Of a DNA stretch of 64,000 nucleotides, positions 10,333-23,102 are shown piece by piece (position 1 is the stretch's first letter; each line of letters opens with the position of its first letter). The translations under genes and the position numbers were made by a program. The notes beneath the pieces were generated by a model. The model was given only the letters and a program-made list of their open reading frames with translations, was not told the DNA's origin and searched no databases. Source of the stretch: Acanthamoeba lenticulata (Eukaryota; Discosea; Longamoebia; Acanthamoebidae); assembly GCA_002179805.1 (NCBI GenBank), contig NAVB01000009.1:55604-119603 (forward strand). Reading direction: 5' to 3'.

Positions 10333-12208
10333 ATGGAACAGCCCACTGCCGAACAATCATCTGCAGCACCCGCCCAGGATGCTGCCGCCCCTGTGCAAAA
10401 CACTGCGGAGGAGAAGACGCATACGGAATCGTCGGCACAGCCCACATCGTCGTCAGCATCTTCAGATGACAAGCCGTATCAAGAATTGCCTTCGGATAAG
10501 GCCAACTCATCTCAGCAGAAAAGCGCCACTGAGACTCCTCCCGTTACCTACACCGCCGATCCCTCACTTCTTGCGGCCATGCAGCAGCAACAGCAGCAGT
10601 TGGCCAGCCTGAGCAGGCCCTTCGGCGCGGTCAAGCTGTTTATCGGACAGCTGCCCAAGGCGATGACGGAGCCTTACATCACTCCTCTCTTTGCTCCCTT
10701 CGGTAATCTTGTTGAAGTGGCTGTCATTCGCAACCGTGCCACGGGCGAATCTCGAGGTTCGTACAGTTTTTTATCACTTGGCAGAACACATGACCAATTA
10801 ACAGTCTTTTTCTTTCTATGACAGGTTGTGCGTTTGTGACCTACGACAATGCCGATTCAGCTGAACTGGCTATCGAGACGCTTCACAACAAGCAGACCCT
10901 TCCAGGAATGACAAGCCCTATTCAGGTCAAGTACGCCCAGGGTAGCAGCGGACCCGACAGATTCAGCGCTCCAGGTAGCTCCCCCCCTCCCTCTCACAAA
11001 GCTCAACAGCTGCGCACTTTCACTAATATTCTGCAGTAGCGGCCCCAACCAACTTTGGCGCGGTGCCGCTCGAGGGTATGGGTGAGTACAAGCTGTTCAT
11101 CGGCATGCTGCCTAGGAATGTGATGGAGGACTCCCTGCGGGCCATCTTCCAGCCCTACGGCAGGATCATTGAGGTGGTCATTCTGCGCGAGCCGGACGGA
11201 TCCTCGCGCGGCTGCGGCTTTGTCAAGTATGAGCGGCGGGAAGATGCCCTCAACGCCATTAACGGCTGTAATGGCCAAATGTTCTTCCAGGTATTGCTAG
11301 CCTGCTTGTGGACTGAGACAACATATCGTTGACGTGACTCTCTCGGCTCCAACTCGCAGGGTCAAACCAACCCCCTGACCGTCAAGTTCGCTGATGGTGG
11401 CCGAAAGAATGCTGGAATGGGCCAGGACGCTGCCATGCTGGCTGCTCAGCTCCAGGCTCAGCAGCTGCAGCTCCAGATGCTGATGGCCCAGCAGTACAGC
11501 CAATACGGCGCTGCCGCCGGAGTCGATGTGCGTCCCCTTTATCTCTCTCCCTCATTTTCCTCACACTTCCTCGACTTGAGTCTCACCCTTGAGCGCTTGA
11601 ACGTGCCGCCCATGGTGATGGTCTGCAGCAGATGAGCAGTACGTCACCACCCTGACTTGGCCCCTCGCCTGCAGTTGTGCCTGACCCATGATGTCCTTCT
11701 ATTCCAGTGTTGAACAGCATGAGCATGAACGTGGGCGCTATGGCCGCGGCTGCGGCTGCAACGCGTTCTAGCGGCGTCAGCAGCCAAGCTCAGGGTAAGT
11801 TCTGCCAAAGAAGCGTAACCTTACACACTCACCGACCGACCTTGCGCGCTCGTGTCCCGTGTTCAATGCAGGACCCCCGGGAGCCAACCTGTTCATCTAC
11901 CATCTGCCCACGCATTACACGGACACAGACCTGATGACTCTGTTCTCGCCCTTTGGCCAGATCTTGAGTGTCAAGGTCTTCCTTGACAAGATGACCATGG
12001 TCAGCAAGGGCTTTGGTACGCCAGCCAACGCTGTGGGAACCTATTTAGTCATTTATTTATTTATTTCCCTGTTTTCTCGACTGTAGGATTCGTGAGCTAC
12101 GCGTCGCCCGACTCGGCGCGCCTGGCTATCGAGAACATGGACGGTTTGCAGGTGGGTGACAAGCGGCTCAAGGTTCAGCTCAAGAAGAGCCGAGGCTCGC
12201 CCTACTAG
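10333..12208 (+). CDS. CELF/Bruno-like RNA-binding protein with three RRMs
   Basis: The start is [10 protein letters not shown]; residues 1-90 are low-complexity (Ser/Thr/Gln-rich with a poly-Gln run). RRM1 has [14 protein letters not shown] (RNP2) and [14 protein letters not shown] (RNP1). RRM2 has [17 protein letters not shown] and [15 protein letters not shown] Gln/Met/Ala-rich linker follows, then RRM3 with [14 protein letters not shown] and [14 protein letters not shown], ending KKSRGSPY. Two tandem RRMs, a divergent linker and a C-terminal RRM is the CELF/Bruno/ETR-3 layout, whose members regulate splicing, translation and mRNA decay. Several introns occur, including a 7- or 10-nt microexon in the linker. 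Confidence 0.88.
11629..11638 (+). other. Microexon of 7-10 nt in the CELF-like gene
   Basis: The preceding exon ends ...GGAGTCGAT|gtgcgt in phase 0 and the following exon starts ttccag|TGTTGAACAGC. The only in-frame bridge is CAGATGAGCA (11629-11638, acceptor ctgcag), or ATGAGCA if the next CAG is the acceptor. Either is followed by a gtacgt donor. The join reads [15 protein letters not shown]. Confidence 0.6.
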
Positions 12209-12626
12209 CGAGGACTCGGCGAGCGGAGGGGCAAGACCAAAAAGGTACCACACGCTTTGCAAACGGCGATGAATGGTTGATGAACAGTTCTCTCTTCCCC
12301 CCAGTTATGCACGTACACCCTGTGGTGCGTGACGTGTGCTTGCACGTTGTGCTCGTGGTGGTGATGGCGATGTCTGGCTCTCGTTTCGTTCCGTCTCGTT
12401 TCGTGCCGTGTGCCACGTGAAACGTGATGATCCTCTTGTGTCATCTGGTTGCGCGTGTCTTGCTTTTTGTTGGTTTTGCCAAGTGCAGATCTGTACTCAA
12501 GTTCAGACCTTTGACGTTTCTCATAAACAACAACAACGAAGTGAAGCCTTAACAGATTTACACACAGATGAACAAAAAAGGCGCGAAGAGGCGCTGCGGA
12601 ATAAATCAAAGAATTCTCTTGTTTTA
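12209..12626. other. Intergenic region, no gene seen
   Basis: Pyrimidine- and GTG-rich 3' flank of the CELF-like gene, then a purine-rich leader of the next gene. The only structure noted is the short upstream ORF at 12568-12627. Confidence 0.5.
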
Positions 12627-12627
12627 A
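12568..12627 (+). CDS. Upstream ORF (19 codons) overlapping the next start as TAATG
   Basis: ATG at 12568 opens 19 codons (MNKKGAKRRCG...) and stops with TAA at 12625-12627, sharing its last A with the ATG of the downstream gene (12627). The arrangement would allow termination-reinitiation. It could be chance in a purine-rich leader. Confidence 0.3.
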   Translation: MNKKGAKRRCGINQRILLF

Positions 12628-15575
12628 TGCAAAAGGAAGCGATCCTGCACTTTGGAGATGGAATTCGTGGGACTCTCACCATTGGCACCAAAACGCTGGT
12701 CGTGAGCGACTGCATGTCACTTAAACTGTTCCGCGAGGATGGTGTGCGGCTCTTTTGGGAAACGGGGAACGAATTGATTGGTGCTACAGCCGATGATATG
12801 AAATACCTTCTGACCAAGAGTGGCTCCTTCCTTACGTATGGTGGTGAGAATTACATCATAAGGGTAGAAGGTACGGACGGGACCTGATTTGCTGGTTAGA
12901 GACCAGCAATCAATCTTTCTGACCTCCGCATCACTTGTGAACATTTTGGTACATCCAACCTCGCCGACAGAGCCCACCCCAACTTCGTCCAACTCACGGA
13001 AGAGAGGTGAATACCGAAAACTGCTGGAGCTGCTACGGCGCGAGTGTCTTCAGGGAGCAACAGTCTCCAATCGCCCGAGGTCTTCCCCGAGCAGCAAAAG
13101 GTGTCTGCTACTGTGCTCCAACTGCAACTGCACATTGGGGACGCACGCATAGTCGGACAGGGGGAAATCGACGTCGAGCTCGACCTCACAGCTGAGTGCA
13201 AATGGATCACTCGCGTGTTTGCCCACCGTCATTTCGTTTTGCCCTCCCAGTTAGAGACAACGATACTGGCGCCATGTGATCCTGATGTACGCCCACTACA
13301 ACTTGAACAGGGATCAACCGTCAGCACTGACACCCTTTTAAACAGATCGGCTTCCAGTTGCATTTTCAGAACTGTTCGCCGTACCGTCTGCACGGGCTCG
13401 AGGGCGACGCGTTCGACTTCGACACGGAAGACCCCAACTTTTGCTTTTGTGCCGGCCAACTGGGCCGACTTATCACCGACGACACGCCTCAAAGGCTCGG
13501 TTCACGTGTCGCGGGCGAGGGCACCCACGAAATGGAACTGTACCTCTGGCTCTACTCTTGCTTCACTGTGGGATGCTCCGACTACATTGACAGGGCCTGG
13601 TACCTCCTACCAACTACCGCTCCATGATGGTCTGTGCCTTTGACTAATGCTCTTTGACGTCAGGCGAGGAACCGAAAAGGACAGCCATTATCCTGCCTCT
13701 TTGACGGCTATGTCCAAAGAAGATCTCCTCAAGTTGGCAGAGCGGCTTCTGGCAAGCAAGTCTTCGCCGAGGCGGCCTACTGTGGGGAACGTATGGCATC
13801 CAGATGGCTTAGTTGGCTATACAGCCAGCACGTTGGCTTGCCTTGCAGATCAACTCCCCTCTGGCCACCTCTCCGAGTTGGTGTATTTAGGCCTAGCCGC
13901 AGTGGAGCACAATAAAAGTGAAGACAACCTATCAGACATGTGCGTACTGACCTTCTCTTCACGTGCTGTCTCCACCATATGATCATAACTTTGTGTCAGT
14001 TCTACACTATGCTATGAGATGCATCTTATTTGCAAGATTCAGGTACAGCTGCAGATCCAGCAGCCACTCGCGTTTGGCATCTACTGGGCAGGCTGTCGCT
14101 TCATGCTTTACTGCATGGTGACCCACGAACGTGGTGGTAAAATCGAGTATACTCCACATCTCCTTCTCCAGTACTCAGCGGACAAACGTTCGTTCCCCAT
14201 CCTTGTTGGCGGTTGGCTGGATCAACTGTGTTTACTCACTAGGGTCATTTTCTTACTCCACTGGCAGCGGCTCAGCTGGTCTTAATTTTCCGTGCTCTCT
14301 GGTACCTGCGCCTGCACGGGATCAACGTCGCCCGACTGGCCAAAACCTCCTCCATTCAGGAGTTTCGACGAAAGGCCAATATCTACGCCGTGTCTCGCGA
14401 GCAGACTCCAGTGAATACGAAACCACCTGGCCCACACGATGCACGTGGTGGCAGCGGGGGCAGTGGCCGCGGCCGTGGTGGAGGCCGCAGCGACCGAAGA
14501 ACAAGGCCGGGCAACAGAGGCGGTACAAGCAGCGGCCTAGCAAGGTCAGGCAGCCAGCAGTCCCAAAGAGGAACGAGGAACCAAGTCTCGCAGGACCGAT
14601 CCAAGATAGGCAAGACCACGAGCACAGAGGGCGTCCAAGCTAAGTTGCCAAGGGAGATTCCTACCAATGGGCGCCTGCTGACATGCTCCGAGAGCGGCGC
14701 GCAGTACTGGATGTTCCCCAAGCATGCCATAGGCCAGGTAGCGTGTCACCCTTCACTAGCTTTCAGCACACTAATCTTCCTAGTTCCAGGGATCCAAAGC
14801 TACAAAGCTTCAGCTCGGGCGGAACACCAGCACAGGAGAGCTGGTTGTGCTCAAGTCGTGGCCAATACAACCCCAGCCTCTACAAGGAATACGACGCGCT
14901 TCGCCTGCTCAAGGGATGTCCGGGCATCGTGCGGCTGCTTGACCGGGCCTTTGATAAGCACAAACAGCGGCCTTGTGCTCGAGTACATTGATGGCTCTGC
15001 AGACAGTTCACCTGGTTGCTTGCGAAATTACTTCCGTCAGCTCTTGCAGGTCACCTTCCCACCAACTGCACTTTCTTAAGCAATATGACTAACGGTGTGG
15101 TGGTTGTGGTGGTGGAATAGGCACTCGATGCTTGTGCAGCCGTACATCCCTTTGACTACCTTATTGGGCGAGTTGTTGTTCTGACTGACTTGTTGTACTG
15201 ATGATTGGCCAGCTTCTGTGGATGTACCCCTGCTCAGACGATGCAGCGTACGAGGTTGTGGAACAGATACATAAGGCTCCACCAGGCCGAGTCCGCGCTT
15301 ACATGCTTAAATGGGTCCACACTGTTGGGTGCGTAAACCCTTCTTCCCCAGATTTTCTTTCATATAATAGTACCTTAACATTGGATTGATGCAGGGCCCC
15401 TGAGGATATGGTGTTGTATGGTCCACCTCCCACGGGAGAGGACTGGAAACCTGCCCCGTGGTGTACAGAAGACGGGATCGAGCTGGCCCGTGGCTTGCTC
15501 TCTTGGAGTCCGATCACGAGGATCAAACCTGGCCAGGCTCTCCACCACCCTTTCCTCTTGCCCGCTTGCTTCTAG
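12627..15575 (+). CDS. Large protein with a decayed protein-kinase-like C-terminus (possibly a pseudogene)
   Basis: The N-terminal exons encode a beta-strand-rich region (MQKEAILHFGDGIRGTL, ITCEHFGTSN, then VSATVLQLQLHIGDARIVG) of no family I recognise. A Gly/Arg-rich linker (GGSGGSGRGRGGGRSDRR) leads into kinase-like sequence. It retains an N-lobe (TGELVVLK with the likely beta3 Lys, YKEYDALRLLKGCPGIVRLL, GLVLEYIDGS, NYFRQLLQALDAC) and the end of a C-lobe (LLSWSPITRIKPGQ, ALHHPFL). Two problems stand out. The reading frame shifts near 14863 and again near 14968, with no plausible intron. The whole catalytic centre (HRD, DFG, APE) is missing between ALDAC (about 15137) and the C-lobe at 15212. 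An active kinase is therefore very unlikely. It ends 126 bp from the convergent myosin gene. Confidence 0.55.
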
Positions 15576-15701
15576 GGAAACTGGCACCACCAGATGTCTA
15601 CCCCGGCCACGGGGTCATGGACCAGTACATGTACATATTATGGAAGAAGAAGGGGTCATCCCCCTTCCGTATTTGCTGCACAAAAAATTCGCGACCGAAC
15701 A

Positions 15702-18700
15702 CTACCAGAAGACCATGGACTTGCGGTGCTGGAGACGGCTCTTCTTCTTCTTGGCATCCTCATCGGCGCGCTGCTGGAGCTTGCGGAGCTCCTCCTCTTT
15801 TTCCTTCTCGTGAGCCTGAAGCGACTGCTTGATCGTCTGCGGGAGCGGCAGCGCGAGCACGTCCTTGCACTCCACGTAGTGCATCGTCGAGATGTTCACA
15901 TCGCCCACCACCGCTGCACATCACAACAAACGTCAAATGGTGATGATCACAATGAAGAAGACATGGCGCTATGATGATGATGATGAGGATGAGGATGATG
16001 GTGTCCTACCCGAGTCGATGAGGAGCGCGCCCTGGTCGGCTGGCGGCGGGAGCTGCCGCGGGCGACGTCGTGTCTTGTCGCCGCCGGCCGGGGTGAGCCC
16101 ATCGTAGAGACGTGCCATGAGGTCGAGCGGGATCTTGTCCTCGCCCACATCGGGCGTGTACATGGACAGGAGCTGCCGGATCTGGAACACGTTCAACGAC
16201 GAGCACCTGTGATCCCCCCAAGCGGACGAGCTCGTCCATCAGCCAAAAGAACGAAAACGAAGAAGAAAATGAAGAGAGGGGGGAGAGGCGCGGAGGATTA
16301 CTTGGCGCGGCGGGTGGCGAGGTCTGTGCAGAGCTTGCGCTTCTCGGCATAGGACATGAGGAGCACGCCCGTGGCCTGCTGGATGTGCATCAAGCAAGAC
16401 CCGGCGCGACCCACCCACTCGGCGCCCGTCTCCTCGGCCCAGCGCTCCAGCTTGCGCAGGTTGACCCTGTCCCCCGCACATCATTAGTACATTCTTCTCG
16501 TTCGCAGGCAAACAGGGGGAAGCGCAGCACGCACTTGATCTCGTAGCCCTTGTTGCGGCTGCAGAGGTCCTTGCGCAGCAGAAGGATGTCGAACAGGAAC
16601 GAGTCTGCCGCGTGCACGACAATCACGAGAACGAGAGCAATGACGGTGACGTCAGCGTCGCGCTTCGAGAAAGTGCGAGAAAAAGAGAGAGAGAGAGAGA
16701 GAGAGAAACGAGAGAAGCGAGAGAAGACGGAGGAGGAGGAGGTCCTGACCGATGAACGAGAAGGTGTGCTCAAAGAACTGCTTGACGATGGCAAAGTCGA
16801 TGAAGTTGGACTGGAGGACGTAGAGGAAGTAGTTGAGGATGGAGATGACGCTGATCATGTTGACCGTCTTGGCGCGCTGGCTGTCGTCCTTGGAGGCGAA
16901 CGGCGACGTCGACTGGTAGTAGTCGATCATCGTCGTCATCTGCTCGATGGAGATGTAGCCCTCTTCTTCCTCCTCTTCCACCGCCACCGTCTCCTCCGTC
17001 GGCGTCTTGCTCGACCGGCGGGGCCCGCGGCCGCCCGGCGGGTTCTTGAGCTTAGGCGCGCTCTCGAAGACGGCCTTTTGCAGGACGTTGCGCAGGGCTG
17101 ACCGCAGGTTGTTGTGGACCAGCGTCAGCGCCGTCCGGAGGAGACGGCGGAGCTCGCGCTCGAACCACTTGACCGGCGGCAGGCCCTCCGTGGGGCCCTC
17201 GTCCACGAGGGCCGTGCCGTCGCCCTCGACTTCGTTGTCGCCGTCGGCCTCCTTGCCCTGCGGCTCGCTGGCCGCCAGCGTCTCCTCCTCCAGTTTGCTT
17301 TGTGTTGTGTTGGTCGTTCTCATCATCAGTCACGATCAATCAGCAAACAACAGCGACATCGACGACAAGAACGCACTTGAAGAGGAGGTAAGGATTGACG
17401 ATTGACGTGTCCAGCGGGGGCAGGTGGAGCGTGTAGGCATCGGCGTCGGCGTCGACGGCGTCCGGGTCGGCCTCGCCAGAGGCGCCCTCGAGAGCGGCGT
17501 CGGCGATGCGCGCGACAGAGAGCGAGCGGCGGTGGCGCGGGGACGACGAGAGGGACGAGAAGCTGCGCTCGTGGCCGCGCGCGCGGCGGGTCTTGGTGAA
17601 GGCGATGAGGGCGAGCTCCTTGCGAAGGAGGTGGAGCAACAGCAGGATGTTGGAGGTGAAGTAGGCCAGCAGGGAGTTGTCGTGCAAGTTGCTCTGGATG
17701 AGCGCTCGCAGGTTGTTGATGGTGTAGGGCAGCAGGTAGGACTGCTGATTGGCCGACAGGTACAGCGACAGCTCGCCCCAGTGCCGCAAAAACCGGAACG
17801 AAACCTGATTTGGGCAATAAATGAATTAATAAAATAGAAATTATAAAATAAGAATAAAGAATAAAGAACGAAGGTGTCGACAAAGACGACAGAAAAATGA
17901 AGAGCGGGACCGTACGACGGCAGGGACGGGCATGCCGGAGACGAAGCCGCGCTCGTCGGCGAGGACGAGGCCCAGGAGGCGCTTGCGGCCCTCGTCGGTG
18001 GAACCAGCGACGAGGGTGGCCATGGTCTCGATCTCCTCGTCCTGCTTGGTCATGGCCTCGAGCACAATGCCGCGCTGGCGCTCCTCCATGACCTTGAGCT
18101 CGGCTTCGAGCTCCTCGTTGGTCTTGCGCGCTTGCTCGACCTCGCCCCGCAGCTGCGCGCGCTCGGCGGCCCAGGCAGCACGCTCGCGCTCCCACTCCTG
18201 GCGCTCCTGCTCGTGGCGCCAAGCGAGGTCGTCAAGCTTGCGCTGCCACTCGGTGGCGACGCGCTCAAGCTCGGCCTGGCGCTCATCTTGCAGCCGCCGC
18301 ACGCGCTCGGCCGCCTCGTCGGTCTGCTGCTGCAGCGCGGCCGTGAGGCCGGCCACCTCCTTGGCATGCCGCCGCTCGAGCTTGGCGATCTGCTGGTCCT
18401 TTTGTTCGACCTCGGCTCCGTGCCGTTGCTGCAGCTCGTTGAGCTGCTCGAGCAGCTCCCTCTGCTGCTTGTTGCCGTTCATGATCTCCTGCTTCATGCG
18501 CTCCTCCATCTCGCGCGCCTTGATGCGCTCCTCCTCCTGCCGGCGCAGCTTCTCCTCGCGCCGCGCCCGCCGTCGCTCCTCCTCCTCGCGCCTTCGCCTC
18601 TCCTCCTCGGCCTGCCGCTGACGCTCCTCCTCCTCGCGCTTGAGCCGCGCGCGCTCCTCGTCCTGTCGCCGCCACTCCTTGGCCGCGGCCCGGCTGTAGT

Positions 18701-21700
18701 GGTCCTCGGCCTTCATCAGCCGCACCTCCTCCTGCCGGCGCTGCTCTTCCTCGCGACGCCGCTGCTCCTCGGCCTGCCGCAGTCGCTCCTCCTCCTTACG
18801 CTTGGCGTAGGCGCCTCGGAAGACTGCCGCCCCCGGCCGCCCAGGCGCCTCAGATCAGAAGCCAGGCCAAGCGCGGGTTCGAGTCCGAGCTCGATCTCGG
18901 AGGGGGGAGGGAACGCACCGCTCTGGAAGAGGAGGGCCGCCTGGATGGTGGCCTTGAACTCGCGGCGGGCGAGCCACGCGCGGCCGTACTTCTGGAACAC
19001 GGTGGCCGCGCGGTCCCGTCGCAGCCGCACCTTCTCCTGCTTGGCCAGGAACACGCGCGCCTCTGCCATGGTCGTTGTTGTCGTCAGGGTATATGAGGCC
19101 ATGATCAGACAATGCTTTAGGGCAGGGGCAAGCGGGGGCACGTACGGGCCTGGGCGCGGATGACGAGACGGCGCGTGGCGACGTACCAGCGCTGGGTGAG
19201 GATGCGCCGCCAGTTCTTCTGGAACACGGCCGCGGCCCAATTCAACCGGATCGTGCGCAGCTTCTCCAGGTGGGCGATCTGCGCGTCCACGACGAGACGA
19301 CTTGAGCACGCTCCCAAGCGCAAAGGTGGGGAGGAGATGATCCATGGCGCACCATGCCGGACTTGAGGAAGAGCTTGGTGCTGCCAAACTGGCGCTCGAT
19401 GGCGGGAATCTTGAGGGCCTCGAACAGGATCATACACGACTCGCGGTCGTCCTGGCCCGGCGTGTGCTTGATCAGGTTCTTGTACCGGTCGTAGATCTTG
19501 GCATAGGACGTACGCGACGGATAGCCGGCCGAGGAGATGCGCACGGCCTCCATGACGCCGCCGCACCGGAGCTGGTTGAGCACGAGCGGCTTGACGAACA
19601 GGTCCGCGCGCTGCTCCAGGTTGGGCTTGATGCACCGCACAAAGTGGGGCTGCGTGGCGCCGATCGAGTCCATGAGCAGGCCGAGCGACTCCTTGAACTG
19701 CGTGATGACGCCCACGAATTGGAACGACGACTTCCCGGCGCCCGAGCCCGAGCGCGCCTGCGCGGCAGCCGTGCTCGAGCCACCGCCCTTCCCGAAGCCG
19801 AGGCCGCCGAGGAGGCGGGCCGAGTTGCTCGCCGGCTGGACCACCGGCGACGACGACCCACCACTGCCGGCGCCGCTTGACGGGGCCGCGGGCCGCGACG
19901 ACAACAGCATCTGCGTGATGTTGGCGCCCGTGTCGGTCAGCCATCAAGCCGGAGGAGAGCAAGATGGCGGGCGCACCTTGACAAAGGGGTTGGACGAGGC
20001 CTGGAGGATGAGCGGATGGGCCGGCACGAGCACGTCCTTGTTCCGGTCGAGGAAGCCCGTCTGCGCCTCGTACGTGACGTCACCTGCGCATGGAATGTCA
20101 AGCACGCCGCGCGACAGAAGGCGGAAGGGCGGGCCCGGGGCGTACCAGCGTAATGTTTGACGGTGAAGCCGGTCTGGGAGAAGCGCGGAATGGCGAAGAA
20201 GTCATCTTCCTTGTGTGCCTTGCGGACCTTGGCGGCAAAGGAGGCATCTGAGCCGTTGGGGAAGCGGCACTCCTCGTCGAGGAGAGCAAGCAGGCACAAG
20301 GGCTTGTTCTCAAGGAGATCAATGCACCTTCACAAGAAATTTATTTTTATTTATAACAAGTTAGAAATAATTTTCACAGCATTTGTCAAATAAAATGTTT
20401 GAACAAAAAAAAAATGATAATAGAAAAAGGTACCCTTGGTTATCGGAAAAATTGATGTAGGACCAATCGATCTTCTCCTTGATGTACTCGCGCTGTTCAA
20501 ACTTGAAGATGTGCTGGTTGAAGTGCTGCTGCAGTTTCTCGTTGGCGTAGTTGATGCAGAACTGCGGGAAGCCATTGGTCTCGAAGCTCTCGAATCCGTA
20601 GATGTCGAGAATGCCGATGAATGATGCCTCGGTCGATCGCGACGCGCCCAGCTTCACTCGTCGCTCGCCACCTCCGCCGCTGCCGCCCATTCCAAAGTAG
20701 GACGATAGCTGCGTTGATGCCGCAAGGGACAGAGACGAGACAAATTAGAAGAAAAAAACAACGAAGAAAGAATGAAAGCGAAGACAACGTACAGAGGAGG
20801 CGGCCGAGCTCTGAGCGCTGTGATTCGATGAAGAAGAGGAAGAGGAAGAAGAAGAAGAAGAAGAAGACGAGTCCTCGTGGAGGGAAGAATTGATGCGCAG
20901 GACGACCCAGTCGAAAAGGGATGAGTAGAGGAGCATGGCAAGTGCGTCACGAGACTGCTCGGCCTTGGCCTTATTGAGCGGTGTCGTCACTCGCTCCGGC
21001 CCGCTCGAGCCTGTGGCGAGCAAGCAATGGGTTTAAGAATAATAAATAAATAAATAAATAAATAACGCAAAACATGTTAAGGGAGCGTACCGCCGACGGT
21101 GATGGTACGCTCGCGCATGGATTTGGCAATGTCGGCCGCGTTGCAGCCCAGCAGCTCGGCCGCGATGTTGAGCGAGGCGTTGTTGGTGGGCCCGCTCGGC
21201 CGGCCGCTCGCGTCAGACTCGTCGGCCAAATCGGCCGACTCGCGATTGTCCTCGGTAAACCGCACGTTGCCCAGGTGGAGAACGGCCGCAACGACCTTGA
21301 ATGCTTCTTGTTGCTCCTGCACCACACAACACACACACAATCGTCTTTTAGCCCTCAAGGCACCCTTTGTAATGGGTCGAACACACACACCTTCTCGGTG
21401 AGGCCGATGACGCGCATGGCGTTGAGCGTCTGCTTGAACACGCGGCTGTCGTCAACGTCCTCCACGGTGAAGCACTCGCTCTGCGCCAAATAGGCGTACT
21501 CCTCCGGTCGCTTGAGCTTCAGCTGACTCCTCTGCGGTGATGGAAAGGACATGATCAACCAATCACGCAACACTGCGCCTCACATGGGGCCGGCTTCAAA
21601 GCTCTTTGTGCGCATCATCTCTTGTGCGCGCGTACCATCTGGGCGTCAGCGCCGGCGAGGAGCTGATAGAAAAAGTGGAAGTTGCGCTCCCCAAGCGGTG

Positions 21701-23102
21701 GCCGCACGACGCGCGACTTTTCCAGAAGATACTGGAGATGAACGCACACCACGCGCGTGACGGGTGAGTCAAAAGACTTGGTTGCTCGGCCTTCTTGCGG
21801 CGCGACTGGCTGGAAGGAGGGCAGCACGCACAGTGCGGAGGGCCGAGGCGCAGATGGAGCCGCTCTCGTTGGAGAACCAGATCTCGATGAACTTGCCGAA
21901 TCGAGAGCTGTTGTTGTTGAACCGCGTGCGCGCATTACCGAACGCCTACACCACCACAATCACGTTAACCACCACGATCATCGCCACGGTGACGACATAA
22001 TGGTGATGGGAGATCTGTACCTCGAGGAGGGGCGTGGACTCGAGCACCTTGTGCGCGAGCGGAGGCAGTTGACCCTTGGTCCCGCCGCGCACGCCCGACG
22101 TGGCCGACGCCATCGCGGCCAGGTAACGCAGCACATACTTGGTTGTTTCGGTCTTGCCCGCCCCTGTAGTCCCCACCGACCACGGGTCTGTCAGACCGAG
22201 GCGATAACGACGGTGGCGGCGGCGACGAACCAGACTCGCCCGAGACGAGGATGGACTGGTTGGAGCGGTCCATGCGCATGGTGCGGAAGGCCTCCTCAGC
22301 GATGGCAAACACGTGCGGGGAGAGGTTGCCCTGAGCCTGTCCCACGTAGGCGTCCATCATCTCTTTGCTGTAGAGCCCGCCCAAGTCCTTGTATGGATTC
22401 ACTGTCACACAGCCGGTCCGGAAGAGGTGAGCTCTTGGTCGGTTCAAGTAGAAGCTGAAACAGGAGGAGAGCAAAGAGAGAGTACGAGCGATGAGGATGG
22501 GCCCCGCGTAGGAGTAGATCATGTCGAGGCGATAGCGCAGATGCAGCGCGTGGAGGATGGCCGGGTCGTGCATGTAACTGAGCGTGGTGAGGTCGTCCAC
22601 GCCGTCTTGGATCTAAAGTCCAGATGGTTTTAGACATCAGGGCAGCAAGTTGGCCCACACGCTGACACATGCACGTACCTTGGGGTTGCGAATGAGCAGA
22701 CCGGCTTTGCTCACCTCCACGACCTACGCATGCAACTTGTTAAAAACGATTTTAAAAAAGGAGCAGAGAGGGGGTGGCACGCACCTTGCCCGAGGTCGTT
22801 TCAAAGTCGTCTTCGTTGTCTTCATCTTCAACAACGAGCTCGACTTTTACGAGTCCGTTGCCGCCGTCCTGCAGTTCATCTTCGGCCACGATGCCAGGCA
22901 CCCAAGCATCGACGCCTTGGGGCACCCACACGCGCGTCCCCTGTGCGACCAGAGCGAACCAACACGCCAAGAGGAGGAAGAGAAGGAGGAAGAGACCGGG
23001 GGGGGGGGGAGTGAGAAGCTTTGGAAGAGGTGGCCGGGGTTGTTGGCGGGGAGGGTGAAGATGCGAAACCTGAGTGTAGAGAGTGGCTGCGAAGGATGCC
23101 AT
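15702..23102 (-). CDS. Unconventional myosin heavy chain, class V/XI-like, with DIL tail
   Basis: Start [11 protein letters not shown]; the second exon adds an SH3-like segment [18 protein letters not shown]. The motor shows [12 protein letters not shown], the P-loop [15 protein letters not shown] (split by an intron after GESG), [12 protein letters not shown] (switch I), [10 protein letters not shown] (switch II) and [11 protein letters not shown] poly-Ser insert precedes switch II and a Gly/Ser/Ala-rich loop 2 follows. At least two IQ-like motifs ([26 protein letters not shown]) lead to a long Glu/Arg coiled coil of about 280 residues, indicating a dimer. The tail is a DIL domain ([57 protein letters not shown]). 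Such myosins move vesicles and organelles along actin. The gene spans many short introns and ends HRKSMVFW. Confidence 0.93.
20829..20867. repeat. GAA-type microsatellite encoding poly-Ser in the myosin motor
   Basis: A run of GAAGAG/GAAGAA units on the plus strand reads as about 16 serines on the coding strand, after [14 protein letters not shown] and before the exon that leads to switch II. It lies in a coding exon, so its length would vary the protein. Confidence 0.75.

Noticed and set aside
15972..16010. GATGAT repeat as a CRISPR or satellite array
   Set aside because: A short trinucleotide microsatellite in a myosin intron. No spacer-repeat structure occurs anywhere in the window.
17932..19163. 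Long plus-strand open frames opposite the myosin coiled coil
   Set aside because: Leu/Ser-rich mirror translations of the Glu/Arg coiled-coil repeat. The minus strand has clear myosin homology throughout.
13655..20082. TGACGTCA sites at 13655-13662, 16647-16654 and 20075-20082
   Set aside because: They lie inside gene bodies (the decayed-kinase gene and the myosin), not promoters, so I did not call them regulatory.
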